Below, one piece after another: positions 48,001-62,997 of a stretch of DNA of 64,000 nucleotides; position 1 is the stretch's first letter; every line of letters starts with the position of its first letter. The position numbers and the translations under genes were made by a program. The stretch lies in NCBI GenBank assembly GCA_003024175.1, contig MDYQ01000164.1, positions 1 through 64,000 on the forward strand, in the 5' to 3' direction. Below the pieces are notes generated by a model, which saw only the letters and a program-made list of their open reading frames with translations, had not been told where the DNA came from and ran no database searches. This stretch comes from Planoprotostelium fungivorum (Eukaryota; Evosea; Variosea; Cavosteliida; Cavosteliaceae).

Positions 48001-51000
48001 GTGTCGTGTCTCTTGATGCGGAGGGTTCCAGGGGTAGCATGGGCGTATCTTCTTCTTCTTTCTCGACTTGCATCTCACTCCCCTTCGTCTCTTCATTTGG
48101 ATCTGTTTTATGTCACGAGAAAGTAATGAGAGAGATGAACAAGAGAGATGAATTACCGTGACGATTGCAGAGGGTGATGACGTTGTGGATGTTCTCAGTG
48201 GCCTCCTCGATGGTAGAGACGGAGATATCGGGTGCCATATCTCGAATGATGAAGAACATGGCCGGGATGATCTCGCTCTGGTACTTTCTCGTCCACGTCA
48301 CTGGCATCTTGGACGATAAGATCTGTATTCCACTGCACCCTCCACTCTTGTTGTGCCACAGCGAAGAAGAACACGCTCGGATCAACCTACTCCATCAGCA
48401 TCCATCGAAAGGAACGATGACTCACTTTGTGATCAAGAGGTCAAAGTGTGGACTATCATCGAGGTTCTCCTTGATGGTGAGCTTGCACATCTCCACCATG
48501 TTCTCGATGGCCTTGCATGCCATCTTGATGTGATTTCGATTGTCCACGCAGATGGCATCGACCATGGCATTCACCCACACGAAAGAATCCACCTTGGCCT
48601 CTCGACTGGGTTTCGCCTCGATCTTCTGAGCCCACAACACGGCAAAGTGTCTGCAGAGATCGTCGACGTATTCACCCGACAGCTCGTTCAATTTGTCGAC
48701 GGATGCAGCGATGAGAATGGACTCGAAGAGACCACTGACGCGAGACACGAGGGCCTCCCCTGCATTCTCCTTTGATGGTGGTACATCTTCTGTCTCCATG
48801 GCATCTTCTGTGCTCAATTCGGGGAAAGTCGTGAGGACGGTGTTGGTCATGGCCTTGACAAAGGAGAAGGACTGCCGGCGGTGGTCCATATCAGCCGAAC
48901 TATCGTTGTGAGAGGCTATTCAAGTGGTGGATCTCTATAGAGGATGGAGACACACCTCATGATCTTCTGTTTCGCCTGTTGTACGGAACGATCCAATTGG
49001 ATGACGACCTTACTTCCGTCCTCAAATTCTACGAGGGAGTCGAACGACTTCTCGGTGAACTCCTCCGTCTTCAATTTTGGTGGAACGTGGAGGAAATCTC
49101 GATTTCTTCCCGCTAATTTACCCAGAATACGAAGGGCTTGGGGGCCGTGGGGGTAAGGTGCAGGTTTCAGATGTCTCCACAAGGCAGTCATGAGCTCGAT
49201 CTTCACCTGATCATCTCCATCAACCATCGTTCTCTCTTCCTCTCACCTCGTTGATGGTGGGAGCTATGAATGCAGGCATCAGATTGTCCAGACAGAGCTC
49301 GAGAGTACGCAGACCATTGTTGACGAGATCCGTCCCACTCTCTAAAGCCACGACGAGAGGTTTCATCAGCACTCGCAGGGAGGGAAGGAGAGAAGAGAGG
49401 CGAACTGGAATAGTGAGTGCCAACTCCACGTAGATGTCTCGTAGCGCAGGTGACGGTGCACTGTTCTGCAGGCGAGTCAAAGTCTCCAGCATATCTGTTT
49501 CGTATGAGTGAAATGTCTGTGGAGAGTACAACTCACTCGGTAGGAGAGGTAGAAATTCCCTGTAGAACACGTCGAATTTTCCACTTCCAACACTTCGAAA
49601 GAGAGCCCTCAGGAGGATGAAGTAATTGTTCGAGTCCTTCACCTCCGTCGCGTGTTTGATGGCCGACGTGATGAGCAGAGCCAAGTGAGGCTGCAGCACC
49701 GGCTCGTTGTCCGCAAACAGAGTCACTGACCCGAACACCAGCTTGAACAGCCTCAAGAGAACCGATGAGACCGTCTTGTCTGGTCCAGATAAGCTCCCGA
49801 TCCTCTCGATGAGGAAATTGAGGAGGACGTCGGCAAAGTACTTTGAGCAATTGGGGTTGGCCAGGAAGTGCTGTGGGATGTTGAGCATGGCCTGGTTCTC
49901 CAAGATCCTCTCGAAGAGGAAGGGCATCTGAGTGGAGAAGGCGTCCTGGAAGATCCTGGGCTCCACCATGGTGAACACCGCGGCGAAGTGATCGAGCGTG
50001 TCCTTCTCTTCGGCCAGTGCGGGCTGATTACCCTCTGTGAAGATGGGGAAGCACTTGAGACCGTTCTTGAGCAAGCTGACAAACATGGAGCTCTCCTCGG
50101 GTGTCATCATCTTGGGAGGCTGCTGGGGTTGTGATGCATTGGGGTTCCTGACCATACCAGAACAATTGGAGATGCCCCACATGATGTTCTTCAGGGAGAC
50201 GACGAGAGTTCGCATGAGAATCCTGCAGTCTCTGATCTTGTCGTTGCCCTTCTTCTTGTTCTTCGCCTTTTCGATGACCTTTGGAATCTCTTTCCTCAGG
50301 CTGCTGAACTTGTTGACTGCCACTTCCAGGATTCGAATCAATAACGTTCTCCCTGTGAGAGTGAATCTCTCGACTTGTTGCATCGCTTCACCTTTTCCTT
50401 CGGCATCGTTTCGCTTGACGATGCCTTCCACGAGATTGATGATGAGTTTCACCGACATCGTCTGTACGGTGTAGATCAAGGTGGAGTCGTGCAGATTCCT
50501 CGTGTAGAGATAGACCACTCTCTGCAGTTGCGGCCACGTCAGGTCGTTACGGATGTGATGGATGAGATCGGCCAATGTACTGAAGGCGAGGGGTCTGCTC
50601 TCGTCAATTCAAATTTCAACGGTATCGTGTGATCTATCTATGAATCACCTCAAAGTATCGAAGGCCGTCTTTCCTGTACCGATGAGGACCCTCTCGTCTA
50701 AGAGAGTGTCGATGTGAGCCGAGAATCCCTCCCGGAAATCGGAGCTGGTCAGAATGTGCCTCGTGGCCACCAACAATTCCTTTCGGATCGTGGCTGATTC
50801 GTGTGGGCAAGAGGAGAGGAGTCCAATGACCGATTTGGGGATGGATTCTTGATGTGGATGTTGTAACGATTTGTTTCCTCCTCTGAGCATGAAGGCCAGG
50901 AAGGAGAGGGTCTTCACTTGTGTGGCGACCAGGTCGATGTACGCTAATCTGTCGTCGTTTCACTCTCTCTGTGACGAAGGGGAAGATGTCATACCTGTAA

Positions 51001-51958
51001 GGTGAATTGGGTGCACGAGCGTTGGGTGGAGCTTGTAATGCGATCGTGTTGGCCACCAGAGGAATGAAATTCTTGATGCTCGGTTGCACGAAAGCTGGAT
51101 ACAATCGTAACAACAAGACCACGATGATGGGACACTCTGTCAGCACCTACGTTCATGAGACGAACAAAAGGGACAGAATAGATGGATGATGATGATTCAG
51201 TACCTTGAAGGACTGATCAGCTTTGGTCGTCGGTGTCGGTTTAGAAGGGTCTTGTTGATTTTGATTGTTGATGTTCGTTGGCTTTGGGGGCTCCACGGGT
51301 TTACTGAAGACAGTAGATATGGTCTTAGGCAGGTCGTGATACGACTTCTGCACCATGTCCAAAAAGGGTTGAACTTCGTTCTCTTGGCTGGGTCGAAAAT
51401 TCTTGTGAAGATCGACGAAGATTCGGAGACATATGAGAGCGTTCTCTTCGTTCTCTATGGCCAAGAGATGGACCATCAGCTTGGCCAATCTAGATCAAGA
51501 TGAGACGATCGATTGGTAAATGTGATGTGATTACCCTGGAGCTAAGTTCTTGAGCAGCTCATTGTTGGGTAGACGATTGAGGGTTTCCAGTATCGTATTT
51601 CTTAATTTCTGTGCTGGATTATCTGCAAATTGAGGTTGTCCGGTCCTAAGAAGCTGGAGATTTTCAGTTCGTATCTTACGATCTTTCAAAGAAGGACTTA
51701 CCTCTATAAAGTGTGGAAAAAGATGAGTCAAAAAGTTCTTGTATTCATTGGCATTGATCAGCTCGATCCCTTCTCTGACGTCCGCTGCGATTTGGACTCG
51801 TTGAGTTACGTCTATACTGAGTCAATCCGTGTCTAACAAGGACTCATATAGGGTGAACACGGGAATGTGGTTTGATCACCTTGCTGAAACGTCTGTCCTA
51901 GGACCTCATAATCGATTGTTCCTTCTGCAGTCGTTGGTTTCGTGCTGGTGGACGACAT
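39087..51958 (-). CDS. TRRAP: TRRAP/Tra1, giant PIKK-family scaffold of SAGA and NuA4/TIP60
   Basis: The gene spans 12.9 kb and about 3,600 codons, matching the 3,700-3,900 residues of yeast Tra1 and human TRRAP. The N-terminal exons after [20 protein letters not shown] carry HEAT-type helices ([52 protein letters not shown]) and continue through a long alpha solenoid and a FAT region. The last exons give the PI3K-like domain: [20 protein letters not shown], then [20 protein letters not shown], then [15 protein letters not shown]. It ends HSAEWQPWI like the FATC end HPWL of TRRAP. No HRD or DFG-like catalytic motif is present where a PIKK would have one, so it is a pseudokinase as in all TRRAP proteins. 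It acts in the nucleus as the activator-binding subunit. More than thirty short introns are inferred; individual exon limits are approximate. Confidence 0.94.
39597..39746 (-). other. Stop-free, frame-preserving 150-nt TRRAP intron
   Basis: Splice sites GTAAGA (39,746) and CAG (39,597) flank exactly 150 bases, a multiple of three, with no stop in the TRRAP frame. If retained it would add 50 residues rich in Phe, Leu, Ile and Tyr ([20 protein letters not shown]). The intron is built of AAGAGAAGATATATTATATAG-like units in tandem on the + strand. Neighbouring exon ends (VLGIK and [10 protein letters not shown]) join well without it, so it is most likely spliced out. Confidence 0.75.
45040..45160 (+). 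repeat. Tandem 40-base repeat in a TRRAP intron
   Basis: Three nearly identical units of about 40 bases (GAGGATAGATGAGTGGGTAG and so on, ending GAATGTGTAAA) lie in tandem between TRRAP exons. They make this intron about twice the usual length. There is no coding role, and copy number is likely to vary. Confidence 0.85.
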
Positions 51959-52190
51959 GCACAGATGATTGCACGATGGTTTGTGGTGATTGACTTGGCA
52001 AAAATAATTTAAATCCATTTTTTCCAAATTTCAACGCTTCAACTGCCAGAAAGGCCGTTACAGAGCGAAAAACAGCAAGATCTAAGGCGGACGAGAGATC
52101 GATCACTCCCGTTATATTTCGTTTGCTCCTCAAGCCTGCCGACATCACCTAACATGATGCTGATCAGAAGATACACAACATCAAGGTATA

Positions 52191-52865
52191 TTAAAAGACG
52201 AGATCGTCAGGATCGAAATCGTCGGAATCTAAGTCACTGTCCACTTCCAGATCGTCGTCCCATTCTGATGCCGCAGCTGGTTGTTTGAACTCCACCTACT
52301 CGTCTTCAGCGAACATCGATGATCAGAACGCACCCTCTTATCGTATTGGAAAGCGGCATCTCCTGGTTTGACCTGATTCTCCACAAATGTCTCGTTCATC
52401 ACCCCTTTGGCCTTCACAATCTCCTCGTGCGATAGCTTGTTCAAATTCGTATCACCATCGAAGCCAGCAGCAGGTTGTGCTGATTTAATCGGTGGTGGTG
52501 CCGCGGTGATGCCTCCTCTTTCACGCATGGCGGAAGATGTTAACTTGTCGATCATCTTGGTCACCAGTTTGTTCAACTGATTGATGTTCAGAATGTCACC
52601 ATACAGAAGCTGTGCCACTCACCTGTGATCGCTTCACAATCTTCGGACTCAGGTGATTTGGATGACGCGTGATGAGGGCGTCAACGATTTGTCCAGCAGA
52701 AGACCTGGATGTCAACCCTCTCACAGGCATCTTCCTTCGTCTCACACGGCCATCTCTGATTCCGATCAGAATGTGGGACCTCTCAGAATCTTACCTTTCA
52801 TATTCTAGGACCAACAGGGGTGGAGAATAACGTACTGCAAAACGTTTCGGTTTTATGGAGTTCAT
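52191..52865 (-). CDS. CEP19: CEP19 homologue (centrosomal/ciliary protein)
   Basis: CEP19 sits at the mother centriole and recruits RABL2B and IFT-B at the start of cilium assembly. The start exon (52,865) reads FAVRYSPPLLVLEYE, the next MPVRGLTSRSSAGQIVDALI then HPNHLSPKIV, matching human IILIYE and [20 protein letters not shown]. The third exon (AQLLYGDILNINQLNKLVTK) and LNKLSHEEIVKAKGVMNETF then VENQVKPGDAAFQYD match [20 protein letters not shown] and EKNQKKKDDPNFVYD. The C terminus is very acidic (DDDLEVDSDLDSDD). Length is about 175 residues. The family is almost confined to ciliated eukaryotes, so the source organism probably has a flagellate or centriolar stage. It is divergent from the DIX-EF gene across 74 bases. 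Confidence 0.88.
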
Positions 52866-52939
52866 GATGTGTTTTTTAACGGTTAAAACCTGGACTTGGC
52901 CTACAACAGAATTTCCAAAACTCAGCCTTGAGCGCCAAA
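52866..52939 (+). promoter_or_regulatory. 74-bp bidirectional promoter with E2F-like motif
   Basis: The start codons of CEP19 (-) and the DIX-EF gene (+) are only 74 bases apart. Bases 52,932-52,940 read GCGCCAAAA, the reverse complement of the E2F core TTTTGGCGC, directly against the ATG of the DIX-EF gene. The two genes may therefore be co-regulated, perhaps with the cell cycle. The motif is short and the inference is weak. Confidence 0.45.
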
Positions 52940-54313
52940 ATGGCATCACCTGCCGACCAGACCATAGTCAAGTATATCATCTTAGAGACTGATGATTATA
53001 AAGAGCCGGAGCATCCCAACTTCTTTCGCTCTTCCAAGCCGGCACATCAGATGAAGCTGCACGACATCAAGGAGAGGTTCATAGACTGGAAGGTGTGAGC
53101 AGATCAACGATGGAGTCTCTGAAATCAGCAGGGATCTTTTCATTTTTATTTCAAAACCAAGATCAAACCTTCCAGCGCTGATGATGAATGGATGTGGGAG
53201 GATATCGATGCAGACGATTCTTACGTCCCGTTATTCAATGGAGAAATCTTTGCCAAGGCAGTGCGAACTGGTTTTAAACAATTCTTCGAGGTCAAGTCGA
53301 AAGACAAAGACGTCTCCGCTTCGATCGCTTCGATCGCGTCACCAGGTGTGACGAATACTTCGAATAGTGAATGATGTCAGGCGCAGGAAATGCGGCGAGT
53401 CCTGTTCTAAGTAGAAACGCATCTTTACCCACCAGTCCAACGGCTGCGTCTTCCCCCACTGCCTCACCCCTGGTGATGAGAAAGCGGTTTTCTATCGCAG
53501 GCATTCAAACTTCTCCCTTGCAAAGCCCGAGGGGTACCCGCAGTGAGGCTGATGAATCTGACGAATGGGTTGACACTTCTCCAGGTACGTCAAAGATCGA
53601 CATCTCGATGGAAGAGGAGGCCATGTTAGAGGATCTGGGAAAGAGCACTCACTGTGAGTCCGATCGTTGATGATGAAAACTGAAGAGTACCAGTTTCGAT
53701 CGTAGAACTGAAGGCGATGTATACGAAATTCAAGAGGGAAACGCCCAACATGCTGATCGACAAGGAAGGTTTCGTGAAGGTTACGAAAGGAATGGGTATA
53801 CAGGTGAGCCTTGTGAACATCTCGTTCGCTCATGAAGATAGGATGAATTCCTGCAAGATCTGATTTTCAACAAATTCGACCGTGATAAGAGTGGATCCGT
53901 TGATTTCATCGAATTTATCTCTGGGTTGAGTGTGTTGACCAGAGGAACACCGGACGAAAAATTGAGATGTGATCCTCATCACCATTCAAACCACGATTGA
54001 TCGAAATCAGCCGCATTTGAAATGTACGATATCGATGGAAACGGAAGCATCAGCAAGGAAGAATTCAAGAAGATCTTATCGAGTTTCATCGTTTTCCGTG
54101 GTGGGACCATCACGACGTTCACTGGAAAGACGTACAATAACATCGATGACATCTGCGATGAGTTTTTCAATGCGATCGAAAAGGTGAGATGACCAGCTTC
54201 ATCGTGCAACATTCAACTGAGAGAAGGTGAATCCGAATGAGGTCACATTGGCAGAATTCCAAGCTGGAGCATCGAAGAATCCAGACATCATGAGAGGGCT
54301 CAGTATTGTATAA
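52940..54313 (+). CDS. DIX-like domain fused to EF-hand module (368 aa)
   Basis: Seven exons (52940-53092, 53162-53345, 53381-53653, 53694-53803, 53842-53968, 54011-54183, 54227-54313) sum to 1,107 bases, exactly 368 codons and a stop, with all introns GT...AG and the frame kept. Residues about 9-86 form a DIX-like domain: [29 protein letters not shown], and [20 protein letters not shown]. The last block matches the Dishevelled stretch EEISDDNARLPCFNGRV, and EHPNFF recalls EHPHFM of plant SOSEKI. Residues about 90-200 are a Ser/Pro/Thr-rich linker with many SP and TSP sites. Residues 253-264 ([12 protein letters not shown]) and 289-300 ([12 protein letters not shown]) are canonical EF-hand loops in a calcineurin-B/NCS-like module with helices on both sides. 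DIX domains polymerise head to tail; EF hands bind calcium. A calcium-controlled polymerising scaffold is my inference. I know of no described DIX-EF protein. Confidence 0.78.
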
Positions 54314-54807
54314 ACATCTTAATCCTTATATCTACATCATATATCATGTATACACCCAAATGAGAGATGATGATGTTATCCTGTTGATTCCAATCGGTCG
54401 AATTCAGAATAGCTATACAAATAAAGTTTGTATACCGATGACTACTTCGATGCCTTGGTGTGTTGGGCTCCTGTAATTCTGAACAAGAATGATGAGAATG
54501 TTTTCTTCTATAGGAGCCACACATCTTGGTGACAAAATCACACGTGGAAAGTGAAGTCATGATGACGTCGAGAATTGTACACGTTCCTCATCAAGACTCG
54601 GAAGGACGTCATTGAATGTCTTTTGTTCGGCGGGCGGGGCCGCCAGATCTGTTGGTCTTGCCTGTGATCACAAGTTCTGAAAATACTTCGGAATTCAAAA
54701 ACGCGCTTACAACTGGCTGGGAAACGAGGAGATCCACCGAAATACAAATTGTATTCGAGCAGTTCATCTCTTCAAGGTCTGTCTAATACGCTGAAGAGGG
54801 ACAAGAG
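54314..54807. other. Intergenic, no gene seen
   Basis: About 490 bases lie between the DIX-EF stop and the PEX1 start. A minus frame at 54,538-54,747 is open but resembles nothing. The region is AT-rich near 54,320-54,360 (3' UTR) and holds the PEX1 promoter. Confidence 0.5.
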
Positions 54808-59400
<4,593 letters not shown>

Positions 59401-59441
59401 TAAACTATTTCATTCCTCTCATGATCCCATGTACAATTCAG

Positions 59442-61835
59442 TTATTGGGGTAGGACGCCCACCGTTCTCGCTTCGATCTTGTTCATGGTCATAAACTTGA
59501 CCAACTGTCTCCTCTCAGTTTCTCTTCCCTCTCGTCTTCCTTCTCACCTGCGTGGGTACTTCAGCTAGAGTCTCCTTGGCCAACAGATCGGGCCGGCTAG
59601 AAAACTTGTTGAAGGGAACAAATTGAACACAATCCCTGCTCAATCCTAATTTTCCATCATCATCGTCCAAGTTCTCCATCGAGGCGAAATCGGCGTTGCC
59701 GACGCCGACGATGATGACGGAGACGGGGAGGTTGGCCGAAGCTCTGAGAGATTTGACGGTGGCTTGGTAATCTGTCGAGGTGAGAAGGGAAGCAGTTGGG
59801 AGATGATTCACCGTTGATGACTCCGTCAGTGATCTGGTAGAGGTTCAGTTTTTGATCGTGTTGATGATCGATGATTTTTTGTGATGGATGTTGATGATCG
59901 ATGATCGATGATCGATGATGAAGAAGAGACTCACGATGAGAAGAACAAAGTATTTCGATCCGGGTCTTCCTCCCATCGAATTCTGAGCGAACCAGTTCAC
60001 TCGATCCAACACGGGAGAAAAGTGCGTCGGTCCCGACAGCGCCGCCCACGAGAAAGAATCCCTTCCACTCTATCAGCTCGATCTCCCTTTCTCTCCTCTC
60101 ACCGGTACACTTGGAGAACTCCATCGATGCCTCTGACTTCTGGGTTGGCTGGATTCCTGTTCAGTTCGAAACAGTGGCTGGTCTGTAGATGGTCAGGAGG
60201 TGAATGAGATGAGAGAACACACGGAGCCGTCTTGGAGAGCGGCGCCGAAACCGAAGACGGGGATATTTCCGTCGTGATCGTAAGGTGCACCTGTCTCTTC
60301 TTTCAATCTCTCTTCATCACGATGCATCGTGTGCATCATATCATCATCACGCATCATGTGGTGTGATGACATAGACATGGATGGTTCACTCACAGACGTC
60401 ACCAACGGAGCGTATGGCCTTTCCGTATTGATTGAGACTTCCATCGGGGGAGAAGTAGTGGAGGGACGTGGGGCTCCTCGGGTCTCCGTTGGAACCCGTG
60501 AAATCGACTGCAACAACCAACGAGATTTCGGTACCTCCGATGATGTACTCCAAGAAGCTGTAGAAAAGTGAGACGAGAGATGAAAACGGGGGGAGAGATA
60601 AATGTAAAGATTTGATTTGGGACTCACGAGGGATTCTTGTACTCTTTGTAGGTCAATTCGATGGTACCCGAGTTGGTGTAACTCTTCTTGGACACTTTCT
60701 TCGGTTCGATCAGTTGGAACGATTTCTCTCCCTTTCTCAATTTGCCCAGAGTCGTACTGGCTTCCCCCATCTGTTGTCTCATTAGATGGACGTGAGATGT
60801 GTGAAAGGTGTGGTGGTGATGTCATCTCGTGCATCACTTCCTGTATCATCATGATGTGACGACTCACAAAGTCCGGGCTGCCATAAGCGTCCCAATCGTA
60901 GCAGCGAATGATGATGGGAGAGTCCAAGCTGGTGGGTGCCAGTCTTAAACCCATCAGATGAGCTGACATGATGCAAAGAGGTAAAGAGATTCACCTAGAC
61001 ACGGGGAGCTCGAAAGGATGCCAGACTGGATTCAGATTGTTCTTGATGATTTCTGTCTTGTGGACAGGTGTGGTGCTTCCGCTGGGATCTTGTCTCTCGA
61101 TGACGATGTAGGGATCCGACTTTCCAAAGAAGTCCTTCTTCACGAGATTGACTCCACGCATCTGTGACACTCAACATCATGATGGAACAGGTGAATCAGA
61201 TGATTCGAGATGTGGACGATTGGACAGATGAGATCTCACTTCGAATCTGGCCATGTAGCCTTCCAGTCCCTTTGCCATCTCCACCGCCTTGACGTGTATG
61301 GTTCCATTGTTTCTTCCCGAGTGGTGAGGGTTGGTGAGTGGCTTGGTCAATTCACCATTACCGACTACTTCTCCTAGAGTCGTTATCTGCCCTCATCAAT
61401 CTCATACACCTCGAAGATCAGATATGACTCACCAGGTGTCCGATGGAGTCGAATTTTGTGACGACTTCTCCTTGTGTTGCATCTACATCTATGACATCGA
61501 ATCGAATGTGTTGGAGTTCTTCGAAGCGATATACGATCGAGACTGGTCTAGCGAACCTCGGGTTCAAGTTGTCTCTGTTCTTCCATCAGCGAATCATCAA
61601 CCGTCAATTGCTCCTTACTGAATGATTTCGGTCCTTCCAATAACGCTCCACGTGTCCACACCAGTGTCCTTCGCGTAGACAACAACCTGAGGATCTGATT
61701 TGGATAGCACGTCCAGATTGGGAAGGTGACTGGAGCGTGTGAGCGTTTGTATGATGACGGATGGACGACGAACCTGCAAGAGAATGATAGTTCCACACGA
61801 GTGGTGAGATCGGCAGGTGGGGCGAACGTAGTCAT
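59442..61835 (-). CDS. Copine (two C2 domains plus vWA/copine domain)
   Basis: Copines are Ca2+-dependent membrane-binding proteins that recruit targets to phospholipids. The start exon gives [20 protein letters not shown], followed by [18 protein letters not shown] and [16 protein letters not shown] (C2A). C2B has [20 protein letters not shown] and [20 protein letters not shown]. The A domain begins [20 protein letters not shown] with the copine MIDAS variant DxTGSN, continues [41 protein letters not shown] and [15 protein letters not shown], and ends [20 protein letters not shown] then LAEVPTQ. After the last intron a short tail ([20 protein letters not shown]) reaches the stop at 59,442. 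Acidic loop residues needed for Ca2+ (SDP, DWD) are kept. An alternative start lies upstream near 61,892. Confidence 0.94.
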
Positions 61836-62116
61836 GTTCGGTTCTAAAGTGTTCTTCTCGTGAGGATTTGATTGTGTTACAACGCGAATCACTTTTGGGT
61901 CTCCCTATTTTGCTTCATTTCTTTGAATTTTGTGTTTTTCAACAGACATAAACACAGAGACGCTACACAACGGAAACACACTGCGGTCTTGTCTGCGATT
62001 GAACTGAGACATGACGATCATTCTGTTAATGGACTCGTTGGTGTAAGAGGAAACGATCCTCTGACAGAGAAGTTGTTGAACAGTTGCTCTTGGGGGACAT
62101 GAATTTGCGTGAACTT

Positions 62117-62259
62117 GGCGCCAAAAATTATAATTTGGGTCTTGCTTCGAGTTTTGGGTTCGCAGTCGGGCAGCTCCAGTGGCCGAGCTGGTTGCAGCTC
62201 AAAAAAAAGCACATTGATCGATATGCGGTGAAATCGATCGACTACCATCAACAAGACCT
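62117..62259 (-). repeat. Dispersed repeat copy B (inverted partner of 2856-3187)
   Basis: Read on the minus strand this block matches copy A near the left end of the window, with more than 85 percent identity over the aligned parts (CCACTGGAGCTGCCCGACTG, AAACTCG.AGCAAGACCCAA, TTTCACCGCATATCGATCAA). It lacks the roughly 190-base pyrimidine-rich part of copy A. TTGGCGCCAA at 62,116-62,125 is a perfect palindrome kept as GGCGCCAA in both copies. The minus frame stays open and would encode PLELPDCEPKTRSKTQ; copy A keeps most of this frame. Confidence 0.85.
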
Positions 62260-62432
62260 GAATAAACCCTTCGCTTTCTGCTTCTTGACCCACAAAATAG
62301 GAGAAGCTTCGACCAGATATTTTTTGAACACATTTAGAATATCATTTCACATTAGGTCACCAATCTCATGTCGAGATATTAGTATAGCGACGGAAAGATC
62401 TTTTGAGTGATACGCATTTGAACCCATTTCAA

Positions 62433-62740
62433 ATGTCGTTCGGTAACGAGCGACAATTGAGCTACGGTGGGTGGAGACGTAGAGGCTCGGTGAGTGATTT
62501 ACATCATGTTACATTAAATGGAAATGACCTCTGATCTCAATACAGATCGACATTCAGCAAACAGGACTTGAACGCTGCATCCCCGGAACCGAGACAAAGG
62601 GGAGAGGTGAGTCTGATGTTGATAATGGTGTCCATGATTATGGAGGTGAAAATTGCCTCTGATCTTGAGGACAGATCAGTAATCAGTCAACAAGATTTGA
62701 ACACTGCATCACTGGGACCAATATAAAGGAGGAAAGTGAG
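62433..62740 (+). other. Possible micro-gene with two duplicated 61-nt exons
   Basis: ATG at 62,433 opens MSFGNERQLSYGGWRRRGS and meets a GTGAG donor at 62,490. Two exon-like blocks of exactly 61 bases follow (62,546-62,606 and 62,675-62,735), each with CAG before and GTGAG after. Their reading frames correspond as IDIQQTGLERCIPGTETKG and ISNQSTRFEHCITGTNIKE. The downstream course is unclear and no stop can be fixed, so it is listed as a candidate only. Confidence 0.35.
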
Positions 62741-62775
62741 TACAATGTTCAAGATGATGTCAATTTTGAATGATT
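62519..62775 (+). repeat. Tandem duplication, period about 129 bases
   Basis: Two units repeat in tandem, with shared stretches such as CCTCTGATCT, ACTTGAACGCTGCATC versus ATTTGAACACTGCATC, and AAAGG.GA.AGGTGAG. The repeat covers the exon-like block together with its upstream intron end. Divergence is about 25 percent, so it is not recent. Confidence 0.75.
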
Positions 62776-62997
62776 TATTCTGTAGTTAGTCACTGTTGTA
62801 GTGATGGTGGGAGTGAGATAGTCACTATTAGTCAATAGATGAGGGGAGATGGATGGCTTAAAGCACAAGACCTCTTTTTCACAAGGGGCTTTGAATAATT
62901 CCTTTTATTACTTAAGGTGGAAGGTTACCCAAGAATTCCGACTGGAAGATTCCGTCTCGACGATCTACAATAAATCCCATCATCGTCGCATCGATCT

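Noticed and set aside
53371-53374. Four-base ATGA overlap of two separate genes (DIX protein and EF-hand protein)
   Set aside because: A 35-base GT-AG intron joins both in one frame, and the seven exon lengths sum to an exact multiple of three. Bacterial-type overlaps are not expected here.
59880-59920. ATCGATGATCGATG run as a binding site
   Set aside because: It is a simple repeat in a copine intron without further support.
62018-62293. Protein-coding gene at the inverted repeat copy B
   Set aside because: The frame is open but has no recognised domain. Copy A interrupts it with a 190-base stretch, so it is better seen as a dispersed repeat.
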